From Xenia sp. Carnegie-2017 (Eukaryota > Cnidaria > Anthozoa > Malacalcyonacea > Xeniidae): DNA of 64,000 nucleotides. The notes beneath the pieces were generated by a model. It was not told where the DNA came from, searched no databases, and saw only the letters and a program-made list of their open reading frames with translations. The translations under genes were made by a program, and so were the position numbers. Shown one piece after another: positions 53,370 through 64,000 of the stretch. The stretch is taken from assembly GCF_021976095.1 (NCBI RefSeq), contig NW_025813483.1, positions 4,493,503 through 4,557,502 of the forward strand, given 5' to 3'. Each line of letters begins with the position of its first letter. Within the stretch, counting starts at the first letter, position 1.

Positions 53370-53836
53370 TTTGTCGAATGAAACCACTTTTTATTCAATA
53401 CGGACACTATCAGAGATCGCAGACGTAGATACGCATGTGTTAAAACTATTTTCTCATGTCTGCGGGGACGCGTTTATCACCTTATTCCAAAGAAAGAAAA
53501 GCTACTAATATTAAGTAAGAAAGGAAAGAAATACACTGAAAATAGCCGCGAATTAGCACCGAGCAATTGTCCTGTAAGCAGACAGACTATATCAGCCGTT
53601 GTCAGAGATTCAAAAAAACGATACGCGTATAAAATAGAACGATAAACGTATGATACAAGAACAATAAACGTATGATACAAGAAAGATACGCGTATGATAC
53701 AAGAAAGATACGCTCATCATACGCAAAATTATGTTAACAAATACACGAGCGGTACCGTACCCGATTGATGGAGTTTCTTGGCTAGCCGGATAACTCGACT
53801 CCATACAAGTCCTTATTCATTTAAACTTCATTTTAG
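53370..53836. repeat. Left block L of unit 4 (3' part)
   Basis: Matches 27570-28001 closely, including ttctttggaataaggtgata (minus strand) and the ctagccggataactcgactc stretch before the OTU exon. Confidence 0.75.
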
Positions 53837-54360
53837 GCACTTATCGACAACGCTGGCAGTTGGAAGTCGAAAGGCAGTTGAAGGATCAAAATGCTGGTAT
53901 CCCAATGGATTTTGGTGTAGAGCAATGGAGCGAAGACTGGAAGAAAACAGTCGCTCTTCCAAGTTTTTACTGTCTTGAGGAGATTCATATATTTGCCTTA
54001 GCTAATATTCTTCGAAGACCAATTCTGGTAATATGTGCCAATTTTAATCGTGGTGACTATGATGAACCAATTGCTGGTGTAAACCTTGGTGGCATATACT
54101 TACCACTGTTATCTGACTCCGTGGGTTGTATCAAAACTCCTCTTTTGATTCGCTATCACCATGGACACTTTACAGAACTTGTGTTGACAGAAAATAATGA
54201 AGGTATCATTAATGAAATACGATGGTCAGCCTAGGAAACTCCGTTGTTTGAGGAAAGGAATTTCTCAGATCGATTACTGCGGGAATACTTGAATTGTTTA
54301 AAGTTGAATTACACCGATGAAAATGGGTGTATAACGAAAATACTTGTAGCTAAAATGTAA
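53837..54360 (+). pseudogene. A20-like OTU exon, copy K
   Basis: Nearly identical to copy E: YRQRWQLEVERQLKDQ, CLEEIHIFALANILRRPILV, RYHHGHFTELVLTENN. Small deletions near 54203 and 54250 break the frame before the end ENGCITKILVAKM. It opens unit 4. The close match to E points to a recent duplication. Confidence 0.8.
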
Positions 54361-55365
54361 GCCTGTGATACTTGTGGCTAAAATAGCCTTGTTGGAAGTC
54401 TTGCATGGACGCTGTTCTAACGATATAAAATATACAAGACATTCAAGAACTTTATAAAATATGTTTAGTGAGCTTCCAAGGTGTAATATATTATTCAGTC
54501 CAGGATGACTAAAAAAGCGTTTTTACTTGAGAAATGCTCTCTTATATACACGAGCTTCCATCTATTAACTAGTCATTATACATACCTTAATTATACTAAC
54601 TATTTATACAAACATTAATTATGCTAACTATTTAAACATACATTAATTATGCTACTATATTATACAAGGTTCAATTCTTTGCTTTCAAGGTGAATAAGAT
54701 GAATTGCGTAAAATCAGTCAAGACTCAGATTTTGCCTTTCTCTACTGTCTGTAGGCTCTCTCTCAAGTTGTATATCCACGACGAAATTAGAATTTTACAG
54801 TCAGTTAACTTACTTCACTATACTTTACACTAGGAATGAACCCTTCAGATTATGGAGAGTTGCAAAAAATAACGTGCTCACGTTTATGATGATATTACAA
54901 ATTTACCACGAACTATTGAATTACAAAGATTTTACTTTCTGGGGTGCAGAAATTTTTTTTAAAAATTGTAGTTTTTGGTCTATTTCTATGGCTCTAATTA
55001 AAACTTTATGTTGGGCATTAATTTTTATTACACGAATTCGATTTCCGCTCGGCAAGTCTCTCGCTACTAAGTATTTACTGTGCTAAATTACAGTCGTTTG
55101 CTTGTTGACTAAACGGAAAAACGCGTAAAGAGATCGTATGAATTGTAACTACAGCACATTGAAAATGCCAATCATTAAATCATTTCGTGTTATCGTTACA
55201 ATTACGTTTATGTCTTATTGGAGGTTGATTACGGCTGAATGATGCATATGTTAAATGTCTGCTAATTTCAATGGGTTGCATTTTGCATGCACCCTGTAGA
55301 TACAAAGGGTAAGTTTCAATATATTTTCATGCTTTCACGCAACATTTGTCAACCATAATATACAT
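54361..55365 (+). repeat. Tail block T of unit 4
   Basis: First two thirds match unit 2 best; the last ~250 bp carry the unit 3 variants (gccaatcattaaatcatttc, gaatgatgca, gtagatac). The switch itself suggests exchange between units. Confidence 0.75.
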
Positions 55366-55628
55366 TCTACAAGTTAAATGTTTAGTTTTAATGGTGGCAG
55401 CCTTGTATGAAACAAGTGAAGATTTGATCAGTCTACAAGTTAAATGTTTAGTTTTAGTGGTACCAGCCTTGTATGAAACAAGTGAAGATTTGATCAGTCT
55501 ACAAGTTAAAGTTTCATTTTAGTGGTACCAGCCTTGTATGAAACAAGTGAAGATTTGATCAGTCTACAAGTTAAAAGTTTCATTTTAGTGGTACCAGCCT
55601 TGTATGAAACAAGTGAAGATTTGACCAG
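55366..55628. repeat. 66-bp minisatellite, array 4, 4 copies
   Basis: 263 bp, four units with one base missing in the third. The last two units have the agtttcatttta variant and the end gaccagtttcatttgtttgg, as in array 1. Confidence 0.95.
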
Positions 55629-55855
55629 TTTCATTTGTTTGGCAGATAGGGTATGGGAAGGTTTAGGTGGGGATTACGAGGGTAGAGGAGGTTATGTTTC
55701 ACATCTGAAATTGTGATTCAAATTTTCATCCTTAATTCACAACCAGATTACACAACATTGAACAATGAAGCATGAATTAAAACATAAAACTAAAAAAATG
55801 CAAATACCATTAAACCATGACCATTTATTATAGTGAAATGTGTGATAATTTACAT

Positions 55856-58800
55856 TCAACGTTTTCCACCAACACGACCTGTACTTCTTCCACCTTTTTG
55901 TTTTGTTGGAGCTTTTGCCTTCACTGGTTGTTGTGCAGCCTTGAATAAATGATGAGTGTTATTGAGATATCTTAGTAAGAATGGTTTACTTCATGTAAGA
56001 AGTAAATAAAAGATGTTTACTGTTTTCCACAAGTGAATGCAAACCAAAGAGATCTTGCAAGAAATTAAGATCAGATCATTGCAAGCACAAGACCAAACAT
56101 CAAGGGTTGCAGATGCTTGGGAGTTCTCACAAATGTCTCTGAGGTTTGCATAAGCCAGTGCAAATATGAAAAAACATCTTTTATTTCTTTTATAAAATAA
56201 CAATAATGCAAACAGGCAAATTTAAACAAAAGTTTCAATTCTTCCTCTAAATGTGTTCATGATTGATTTGCAAATTCTCTTTGATTGATTGATTGATTTG
56301 ATTGGTTGAGCTTTGAATGGTTTGCAAACACAGCTATAGACTAACTGCATACGTTTTACTGTTTCTATTTTATGATACACAGTATAAATTGACAACGATT
56401 CATCGAATCATTGAAAACTTATGATAAATACTGAACTTCATGAAGAAATTTATCACTCGCTTGGGTGGGAATTAAATTCACAATATGTGCCATAATTTTG
56501 CCCAAAGTTAGTCATGAAAAGTTTGTCATACAATTTGCCCACACACAAACAAACAGTCAAAGTTTCTAATAAATATTAATTTCAATGTTTGAACATAAAA
56601 ATTTTGTTCAAAGCAGTTTATCAACAGCAAATTGCACTGAAAAAGCCAACCTACTTTACATTATAATAGTTGAGTAATTGTTACAACCTTTAAATACCTT
56701 TGTCATCTTTTTAGCCTCCTTCTTTTGCCTGATTTTATCTTTAGCAGCTCTAAATGTTTATAAATCGTCAACAAAATGATCAATTTTCTCAAAATCTGAT
56801 TCAGTTTAAGTTTGAGGATTTTCAATGTTTCTCTCTGATTATAATTCATTTTCTCACAGTTGTTACTCATACAATGTAGGTAAAAAAGAATCTTCACTGA
56901 GAAACAAAATCAAAATCTTTTAGTCAAGCATAAAAGATGTAATTTTTTAGATATTAAAGACACCAGACAGTTGTGTTTAATACCTTATTGCCTGCTCTCT
57001 TTGTGCTTTTCTTACTTCAGGCTTCTGATTGCGTTTGGCCAAAATAGTTTCAAGAGTTGCACCCTGGATGGCTCGTTGGAATTTAACATTTCGTCTTGTT
57101 CTCTTTTCGAGACTCTTCAACTGAGCCCTTTTTGTGTTTTCTACGGTAAAGGACAGTCCATGAAATCTTTCGTGGATTTCCTCTCATCAAGAAGGATCTC
57201 TCACATTTTTTGTCCAGGATATTGAAAACAAACAAACAAACAAACAAACAACATTTATATACCGGCCAGTATTAATCCCCGCCAGGGGGGTTTACCGGTC
57301 CATGAATTTTCCACGCCACGTCTTTATCTCTCGCCATATCTCTCGTTATACCCATCGCCTTCATATCACTGTTCACAGTATCCATCCATCTCTTTCTCGG
57401 TCTACCTCGTTTGCGGACTCCATCAACATTCATATGCAACGTTCTACGAATTTCAGCACTTTCTTCCCTCCTTTCCACATGCCCAAACCACCTCAAACGC
57501 TGGCGCCTTACCCAATTCTCGATACACTCAACACCAACTCTTTCTCTAATCTCTTCACTTCGAATCCTATCCATCAACGTTACACCACACATCATCCTAA
57601 GCATCCTCCTTTCGTCGACGCCAATCTTCTCAGGTCCTCTGCTTTCGGCGCCCAACACTCTGCTCCATATCCCAAAACACTTCTAACACATGCCTTATAC
57701 AATTCTCCCTTCTGCTTCAACGAAGTGGACTTTCCGCACAACATTCCCGAAAACTCTCTAAAACTCCACCACGCTGCTTGAACTCTGTTCCTCACCGCTT
57801 GCTCGCACCCTCCACCATCATTTAACACATCGCCCAGATATTTAAACTCTGATACACCTTCCAAACTCACGTCACCCAGTTCAAACCGTTCAATCGCGAC
57901 TCGCCCACCACTTCGACACGTCCCGCACTCAAAATCAGTTACTCTTGTCAATGCACCACGGACACCTGAACATCTTCCATGAACCCACTTACTGCATTTC
58001 CCACACATTATCAATTCACTCAACTCTTGGCCATTTATCACTGTCCTTCACCTCCACCTGCCTCGAGCATCTCATGCCCTTCGTCTTTGCCTCATTCACT
58101 TTCAGTCCCTTGACTTCTATTGCCGTTTTCCATTCTCGGTACCATTCCATGACTTTCTGCTTCGACTCCGCCACCAAGACAATGTCATCTGCATACAACA
58201 AACACCAGCATCCTTCTTTTCTTCTCACTTCCTCTGTCAGTACATCCATCACACAAGCAAACAGTAACGGCGACAAGACTGAACCTTGATGAACACCAAC
58301 TTTTACCTCAAAAACACCAGATCTAACACCTTCCTCCGTAACCACCGCCTCTACACCTTCATAAGTCGCCATAACTGCCCGAACCATATTCTCTGTCACA
58401 CCTTTCTTACGCAGCGCGTACTCGATCACCTTTCTTGGAACTCTATCAAACGCCTTCTCCAAATCTACAAACACCATATACAATTCTCTGTCCTTCTCCA
58501 AAATTTCTCCTGCAGCTGCCTCAACACAAAACACGCATCCGTCGTTCCTCTCCCGGTATGAATCCATACTGCTCTTCCCCCATCCGAACAACTTCCCTCA
58601 ACCTTCTATCCAAATTCGTCCAGGATATTGAAAGACTATTAAATTGATGTATAAAACATTTATTGGTTATGGCAAAATAATATAGATGTGATTTTACAAT
58701 TAAGTTTTCAAAGTGTGTTTTAAAAATAACTATATATCAACAAAGGGATAAATTAAGTTGTTTTTCTAAGTCGAACATTGTAAAAGTAAGTACCTTTCCA

Positions 58801-58869
58801 TCTAGACGTATATATCTTTTCCCATGACTTGGGTAGATTTTGTATCCACTGTAGCTGCACACCTCGAGT
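55856..58869 (-). pseudogene. RPL24: Ribosomal protein L24 (eL24) gene, copy 3, with a LINE in an exon
   Basis: Exons on the minus strand: 58869-58794 ([20 protein letters not shown], keeping the SGYK lost in copy 2), 58634-58618 plus 57227-56984 (split by a [17 protein letters not shown] and REQAIR recognisable), 56749-56698, and 55939-55856 ending GRVGGKR. Besides the 1.39-kb LINE, the split exon has two small deletions near 57105-57115. It cannot make a normal eL24. An AATAAA lies at 55829-55824. The first exon with the ATG was not found. Confidence 0.9.
57228..58617 (-). mobile_element. RTE-like LINE, 5'-truncated, inserted in RPL24 copy 3
   Basis: Minus-strand LINE of 1.39 kb flanked by a perfect 16-bp duplication, gtccaggatattgaaa (57212-57227 and 58618-58633). 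Its 3' end is a (gttt)n tail (about 57228-57251, shown as caaa on plus). Coding parts in order: YGFIPGRGTTDACFVLRQLQ, FVDLEKAFDRVPRKVI, GVHQGSVLSPLLFACVMD, LLYADDIVLVAES (the YADD active site), a small Cys/His finger CGKCSKWVHGRCSGV, then the C-terminal RMMCGVTLMDRIRSEEIRER and RWFGHVERR. At least three frame changes (about 58500, 58030, 57640) make it inactive. Only the half from the reverse transcriptase on is present. Confidence 0.8.
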
Positions 58870-59152
58870 CTGGAAATTTAAAGAAAATAACGAAATCATC
58901 AAATACTAGGAAGATCAAATGAAAAATATAACATGTAATAATAGCAGTCTCTGCGTAAAGACTTATGAATATTTCCAAAACAATTAAAATCGACAAGTTT
59001 TAATCGTCGATTTTTAAAGAATCTGGGACGTAAAACCGCTAATATCGATTCAATTATGAAAAAAGTGTTTCAGTTTCACAAGAATTTCATAAAATAACGA
59101 AAACGTTTTGCTGTTTCCTTGGATTGGAACGGATTTCAAAAGACTTACTTTA

Positions 59153-59697
59153 GAACACGGCTCTACTCTCCGACGTTACTAATCAAGTCATTGGGCTTTA
59201 TCTTGACTTCTGACATTGATGGTTGTTTTGTAAACTCTCTGAGCCATTCGTTAAAGGTCCTTTGAAAATTTTCAATTCTTTGTTGTTCAATTTGAAGGTA
59301 TTTGTTTGAGTCTTGGTGATCATAATCATCTTCTATTGTTGCATGATGATGCTCGTGGGCGTTGTAAAATCTGTTTAAAACTTCGTTGAATTCTTGTGCT
59401 TTAATTGTTTGCTTCGCTCAAGCTTCTAAAGCTCAATTTTGATTTGGTGAACTCCTTCATCTTTTTTGTAACTGCGCCTTTTGCAGCAGATCATTTTCTT
59501 CGTAGTTGTTCAGACGTTTCGAGAGTTGAAGGTTCTTCTTCCCTGGTGAGAGCTGGGGTGGTTTGCTTTGTTTGTTCATTACTCATAACGCTTTTCGCTT
59601 CGTTGTTAGATTTAGCCATTCGAAAGATCGTTAATTAAAAACAAGATCTCGTCGATATATCAGTTGATAAGGATAAATTCTTTGAACTTTTTGTAGA
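59153..59697 (-). mobile_element. BEL/Pao fossil 3 (gag start and leader fragment)
   Basis: Matches 9129-9296 plus 13093-13470 of fossil 1 without the hAT insertion, and so shows the empty site of hAT 2 near 59310. Only the first part of gag and the start of the leader remain. Broken. Bounded by RPL24 copy 3 and a P-element remnant. Confidence 0.7.
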
Positions 59698-59703
59698 AAA
59701 GCT

Positions 59704-61690
59704 TTTTGTATAATTGTGTGATTGATGGTTGCACGAGTAAACAAAAAATAATTAAAAGTGGGTCAAAATGTCACTCAAACATGACGAAAAATCAAGTTTC
59801 ATTTCACAGGTAAGGCTAGCATAATATAGTCAACTAACCTTTAGAAAAAAATATTATTGTACACTTTAGAAATATGTACAATACATTATACAATTCACTA
59901 CATATATATCTGTTTTAAATCAGGTATAAATAATTAACTTGAATAGCAAAAACTTAAGGAGGAACCTGAATAAAACCAAACATTTAGATTGCCACTAAAT
60001 AATGCACCAATTCTTGAAATGTGGGAGAAGGTGGTAAAAGATACCAACAATAATCCAAATTTTTAAAGCATTCCGTTCCAGCAGAGTCTGTAGCAATTAT
60101 TTCTCCAGACACAACTACATAAAAGCACCTTCAGAAACCAACTGCAGTCTAAAACATGCTGCTGTGCCAACTATAAATCCACAACCCACTGGATCACACT
60201 ATGGTATATCCAGGAATGCAAGAAGAAAATCAAATCACCATCTGATTTAAAAGCCATAACAGCACTGTCTCCATCAGAAAAGGTTTTTGGAGAAGCAAAT
60301 GAGTCAAGAACATACCTGGAAGGAAAATTGAAAAGAAAAATTAGAGGATTGCAACAACAACTAAGGTGGACTAAAGCAAAACAACAAACAATGACAGACA
60401 TTATTTAGGAGCTAAAAGAAAAACTGATTATATCAAGTGATACTGCTGAACATATGCATGCAAAGTTTGACCAGATACAACTCTCAATATTTAGAGACAC
60501 CAAGAACAATGTTAATTGTGCACCTTGTGCACGAAGATATTCAGACAATGTGAAAGAATTTTCAACAACTATTAATTATTATTCAACAAAGGCATATGAG
60601 TATGTTAGATCAATATTGCCTCTTCCAAATCCATCAATGATAAAAAAAATGGTCCAGCACTATAAAATGTGAGCCTGGATTCATTAAGATAGCATTCATT
60701 TCATTATCAAAAGAAGTCAAAAAATCTACAGACAAGAGAGATTGCTTCCTTGTAATAGACACAATGGAAATTAGAAAACGAACCTTGTGGGATGCAGGAC
60801 TTCGTGTGTGGTCAATCACAACAGATGGCACAGCAGTAAACCTTACAATGTTCAGACAACTTGGTTGCACTTTCACAACATCCTACAACACAATAATTAC
60901 AAAATTTAAACATCCTACACAAAAGTACTACATCTACGCTATCCTTGATCCATGTCATATGTTGAAATTAGCAAGAAATGCCCTACATCATTTGAAATCA
61001 TTTGTTGATGGCAAAAAGAACTCAATTAAATGGGAGTTTTTTGAGTCCTTAACCACCCTCCAGGAAAGTGAGGGGTTTACCCTTGGCAACAAGCTAACCC
61101 CAAAGCATATTCAATTTCTCAGGCACAAAATGAATGTGAGACTAGCTACACAAACCCTCAGTTCCTCAGTTGCTAATGCAATTGAATTTTTAGACGTCTC
61201 AATGAAACATAGTTCATTTGAAAACTCCAATGGAACTGTCACATTCATCAGAGTAATAGACCGTTTATTTGACATGCTTAATTCAAGAAATATCTTAGGG
61301 AAAGGATTTAAACAGCCACTTCGCTTGCAATCCAAACAAACATTGGAAGAAATTTTATTATCTACTGCTAAATACTTGCTAGACCTGAAGATAAACATTG
61401 GCTCAACACAACAACACCTGATAACCCATGGCAGAAAAACATTTATACTAGGATTTGTTAGTTGCATCAAGACAACAATTGAAATCGCAAATGAGATGTT
61501 CACCAATGCAGTTCCACCATTCAAATATCTACTCACATACAAGTTCTCTCAAGATCATCTGGAAATGCTGTTCTCATGTATCCGAGCTAAAGGGGGCTCG
61601 AACAACAATCCAAATTGTCTTCATATGAAATGCTGATGAGAAATGCTGTGACTGCTTCTAAGAGTGCTGATTGTCAAACATTCCACAACT
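59704..61690 (+). pseudogene. P-element (THAP9-like) transposase, broken
   Basis: THAP exon 1 (59704-59809) reads CVIDGCTSKQKIIKSGSK and ends NQVSFHR at donor CAG/GTAAGG. Exon 2 (59988 on) reads LPLNNAPILEMWEKVV then FRSSRVCSNYF, where the usual zinc-binding His of CSNHF is Tyr. Then come a coiled leucine-rich part (KLKRKIRGLQQQLRWTKAKQ), NYYSTKAYEYVRSILPLPNP, and the transposase core with ITTDGTAVN, LDPCHMLKLARN, LTPKHIQFLRHKMNV and KFSQDHLEMLFSCIRAKGGS. Breaks: frame changes near 60060, 60650 and 61617 and a stop at 60411. No terminal repeats were recognised. Genomic THAP9 relatives exist in many animals; the breaks argue that this is a dead transposon copy. Confidence 0.8.
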
Positions 61691-61984
61691 ATTTAACATT
61701 CTAACATTTAGAATTGTCAAACATTCTAAATTTTTAAAGAAAGTGATTACCTTCCATGTTCAACTGTTGTTAAGCAGAATCGCGCACATCACATTCTCTC
61801 GACTCACGCAAACAAAACAGTCCACGCGAGATACACGCGAAGCGGCAAATCAACAAGGAGAACAAGGACAAGAACAAGGCGGGACCCACTTAACAAAAAC
61901 GTTGTCGCCCGGACGAATGTATTTCTAGCTTAATTAGACTTGACTTTATTGGTAAGTTTCGTCGCAGCTTTGATCGCTTAAGCT

Positions 61985-62065
61985 ATGGAAATTATTTGTA
62001 GCACAAATAATTTTGTGGTTGTCTGCTAAAAACAGTCTGGCAAAATCTTACCGAAGATGTTACAG
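61985..62065 (+). pseudogene. Decayed A20-like exon 1 remnant, copy L
   Basis: ATGGAAATTATTTG followed by tttgtggttgtctgctaaaa and ACAG/GTAAGG at 62066. Read in the old exon 1 frame, the active-site GNGNC becomes GNY, with a stop soon after. Unusually, the next homologous piece (62115) is the last exon, not the OTU exon, so the middle of the gene has been deleted. Confidence 0.55.
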
Positions 62066-62114
62066 GTAAGGAAATCATCGGATATGATACGACAACAAGC
62101 TATTTATTTTTTAG

Positions 62115-62180
62115 TCAATTGTTGGGCGACAGGTAATTCAAAACCTTAATCACCAGCAAAAAGTGGTGATGATGGTGTTG
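62115..62180 (+). pseudogene. Fragment of an A20-like last exon
   Basis: Behind attttttag: tcaattgttgggcgacag and atcaccagcaaaaag match the last exons at 17920 and 39930. The zinc-finger codons are missing. Confidence 0.55.
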
Positions 62181-62278
62181 AATGGGCTCCATAATCAAAA
62201 TGCTTCTTCAGTTTCGTGAATTCTCATTGCAAAAGCTTTAAATTAAAGTAATAAATATTGTTCCCTAATGAGGTGTAA

Positions 62279-62690
62279 GGCGGGCAACGGATTCTCAATA
62301 TAAATATTATAGTCCAACAAATAATTTTAAACATAGTCATAAAAAATTTGGTTTTATGAAATTTATTAAAAGAGTGACGTTTCGTCTTTATTCTGGAGTG
62401 TTTGTCGTTTAATTCTTCGAGGAGTAGTTTGCTTTGAAATTGTCGATAGGCGGTAGAACTTCGCAGACGGCGATTTGCAGCCTTGAACCACAAGAAACGT
62501 GGTATTGCTGAACGCTTTTTACATGTTGTAAGAAATTTTAAGTCCAATTTAGCATAAACAATTTGGTTTTATGAAATTTATTAAAAGAGTGACGTTTCGT
62601 CTTTATTCTGGAGTGTTGTCGATAAATTTCATAAAACCAAATTGTTTATGAATATGTTTAAAATTATTTGTTGGGCTCTAAAGTAATAAT
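62279..62690 (-). mobile_element. Diverged foldback element with the conserved peptide
   Basis: The minus strand reads MDLKFLTTCKKRSAIPRFLW, FKAANRRLRSSTAYRQFQ and LLLEELNDKHSRIKTKRH, clearly related to 52650-52768. It has inverted arms (aaacaatttggttttatgaa near 62556, mirrored near 62627) and a direct repeat of about 60 bp with gagtgacgtttcgtctttat at 62369 and 62587. Broken; family uncertain. Confidence 0.45.
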
Positions 62691-62734
62691 TAATATATTT
62701 GTGGCTGCAACACAAAACTCTTGCTAATGTGTTG

Positions 62735-64000
62735 GAAAATAACTTGTGTCTTAATTGGTGTAAATTATTACAGAAATTTTTTTCCGATTAATACGTGAAT
62801 TGTAAAGTAGGAAAAGTTAGTAGTTAGGCCAAATCATCTTTTTGTAAAAACGCTCACGTTTCTCAATTGTGATTGGCAGACGTATTTATGTCTGCATTAT
62901 TTATGTCTGCGTTCTCGTATCATACGCGTATTACGTACGTAGTATACCTGGTAGTATACCTGGTGTGGAATTCTATGTTATTCCACTATTATTCAACAGA
63001 AGGTCTTTTCCAGGATAAATTTTGGTCAACATTTAAAGCTAATGTTTTACTTTCTAAAACCTGTGTAATATTTTTTATCGACTTTAATGTTAATTTTAGA
63101 GACTTTTCTTCTATTTAGCATTTGTTTTGAGTCGATTACCATGAATTCAGTTTTACCAACATCGAGAGTTAAGCATGGTTACTAACTCTGAATTCATGAT
63201 AGTTTCGACATCAGTAACTGTTTCACCACTTGCAGTTAAGTAGGTTTGTCTCGTCCCCAAACAACTATTCGAGAATGATACGTATATGGAAAGGGAATGA
63301 TAGGCGTTTATAATATCAAGACGAAACGTACCTTCTATTAAAACACGATTCGATTCATACGAATAGAATATACGTTTATAAATAGCATGCTTATATGGAT
63401 GTGCATCTTGCAACATCAACCATCGAATCAAACTACGTTGTAAACTCGGTCACATTCACAACAAAGTTCCTCGTCGACTCGAGAAATACAGAATAGCCAA
63501 CTGTCGCTTGATAGACTTTATACGCAAGTGACAAAAAGAAATATGTAATATATAAATCGTTTGAGCGCGGTGCTCTGTAAATTTTAGAGATTTAAGCCCA
63601 GGCCACACTATCGTCTATATTCACGAAAACGAAAACAAAACGAAAATTCGTGCAAGAAATACATGCCAGACACGACGTAAAATTGCAAGCATGTTTACAA
63701 AGTCGGCTAAAACGTAAAAGGTATTATTGTTGGATGTGTCTATGTAGTAGCCTTTGCAGTGAAAAAGCAAGCAAAAAAGGAAAGGTGTCTTCTGGCAAAA
63801 AGATACTCCTTCTGAAGTTGAAAGCAAGCATTTAGCAAGATACTAGATTCACCCAATTAATAAACGACGTGATCGACTGCGATTATTTAACAATTTGATT
63901 AAAGAGTTACGAGAACCTAACAAAGAGAACAGACTCATAAAATACTTGCGAGTGACGACAAATTGTATTTCTCAAATCAGATTTATTAAAGCCTCGTGCC
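62735..64000. repeat. Left block L of a fifth unit, cut by the window edge
   Basis: Matches the L blocks before OTU copies E and I (tttatcgactttaatgtta, gttaagtaggtttgtctcg, aggccacactatcg). The order and spacing predict an OTU exon roughly 1 kb beyond base 64000. Confidence 0.7.

Overview
The window is AT-rich animal DNA. It shows spliced genes with GT/AG introns, an intron-bearing ribosomal protein gene (RPL24), an A20/TNFAIP3-like deubiquitinase gene, and many eukaryotic transposons (hAT, PIF/Harbinger, ISL2EU-like, P, RTE-like LINE, BEL/Pao fossils). The mixture resembles a repeat-rich early-branching animal such as a cnidarian, but that is inference; nothing seen fixes the species. No rRNA, tRNA or CRISPR array was seen.

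Bases 1-13800 are a nest of transposons. A BEL/Pao fossil (7316-9296 and 13093-13790) was entered by two hAT elements (1-7315 and 9297-13084). The first hAT holds a PIF/Harbinger element (891-6286, transposase open), which holds an ISL2EU-like element (3891-6172). Target duplications or empty-site matches support each step. Bases 13800-17053 hold a foldback repeat, a dispersed block and a 2.35-kb hAT-like non-autonomous element.

From about 17 kb to the right edge the window is a degenerating cluster of A20-like genes. The fullest copy (exon 1 41391-41790, exon 2 42672-44557) has the OTU catalytic Cys and His and seven A20-type zinc fingers; an eighth finger lies on a separate last exon. About ten other copies are partial. 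Most keep only the second half of the OTU domain with its His, while the exon with the catalytic Cys is missing or decayed.

Four of these OTU pieces sit in a repeated composite unit: OTU exon, a shared ~1-kb tail, a 66-bp minisatellite (41, 16, 1 and 4 copies), then RPL24 or its flank on the opposite strand. The minisatellite therefore lies between two convergent gene 3' ends. The left and right flanks of the four arrays group differently, a sign of exchange within the arrays. A fifth unit seems to begin at the right edge.

No RPL24 copy is complete: copy 1 lacks its first exons, copy 2 is the fullest, and copy 3 has a LINE in a coding exon. The rest is LINE, hAT, MITE and P-element remnants, two more BEL/Pao fossils (34385-39289, 59153-59697), and foldback repeats with a conserved peptide that may come from a Penelope-like element. 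All identifications come from reading motifs by eye; no database search was possible.
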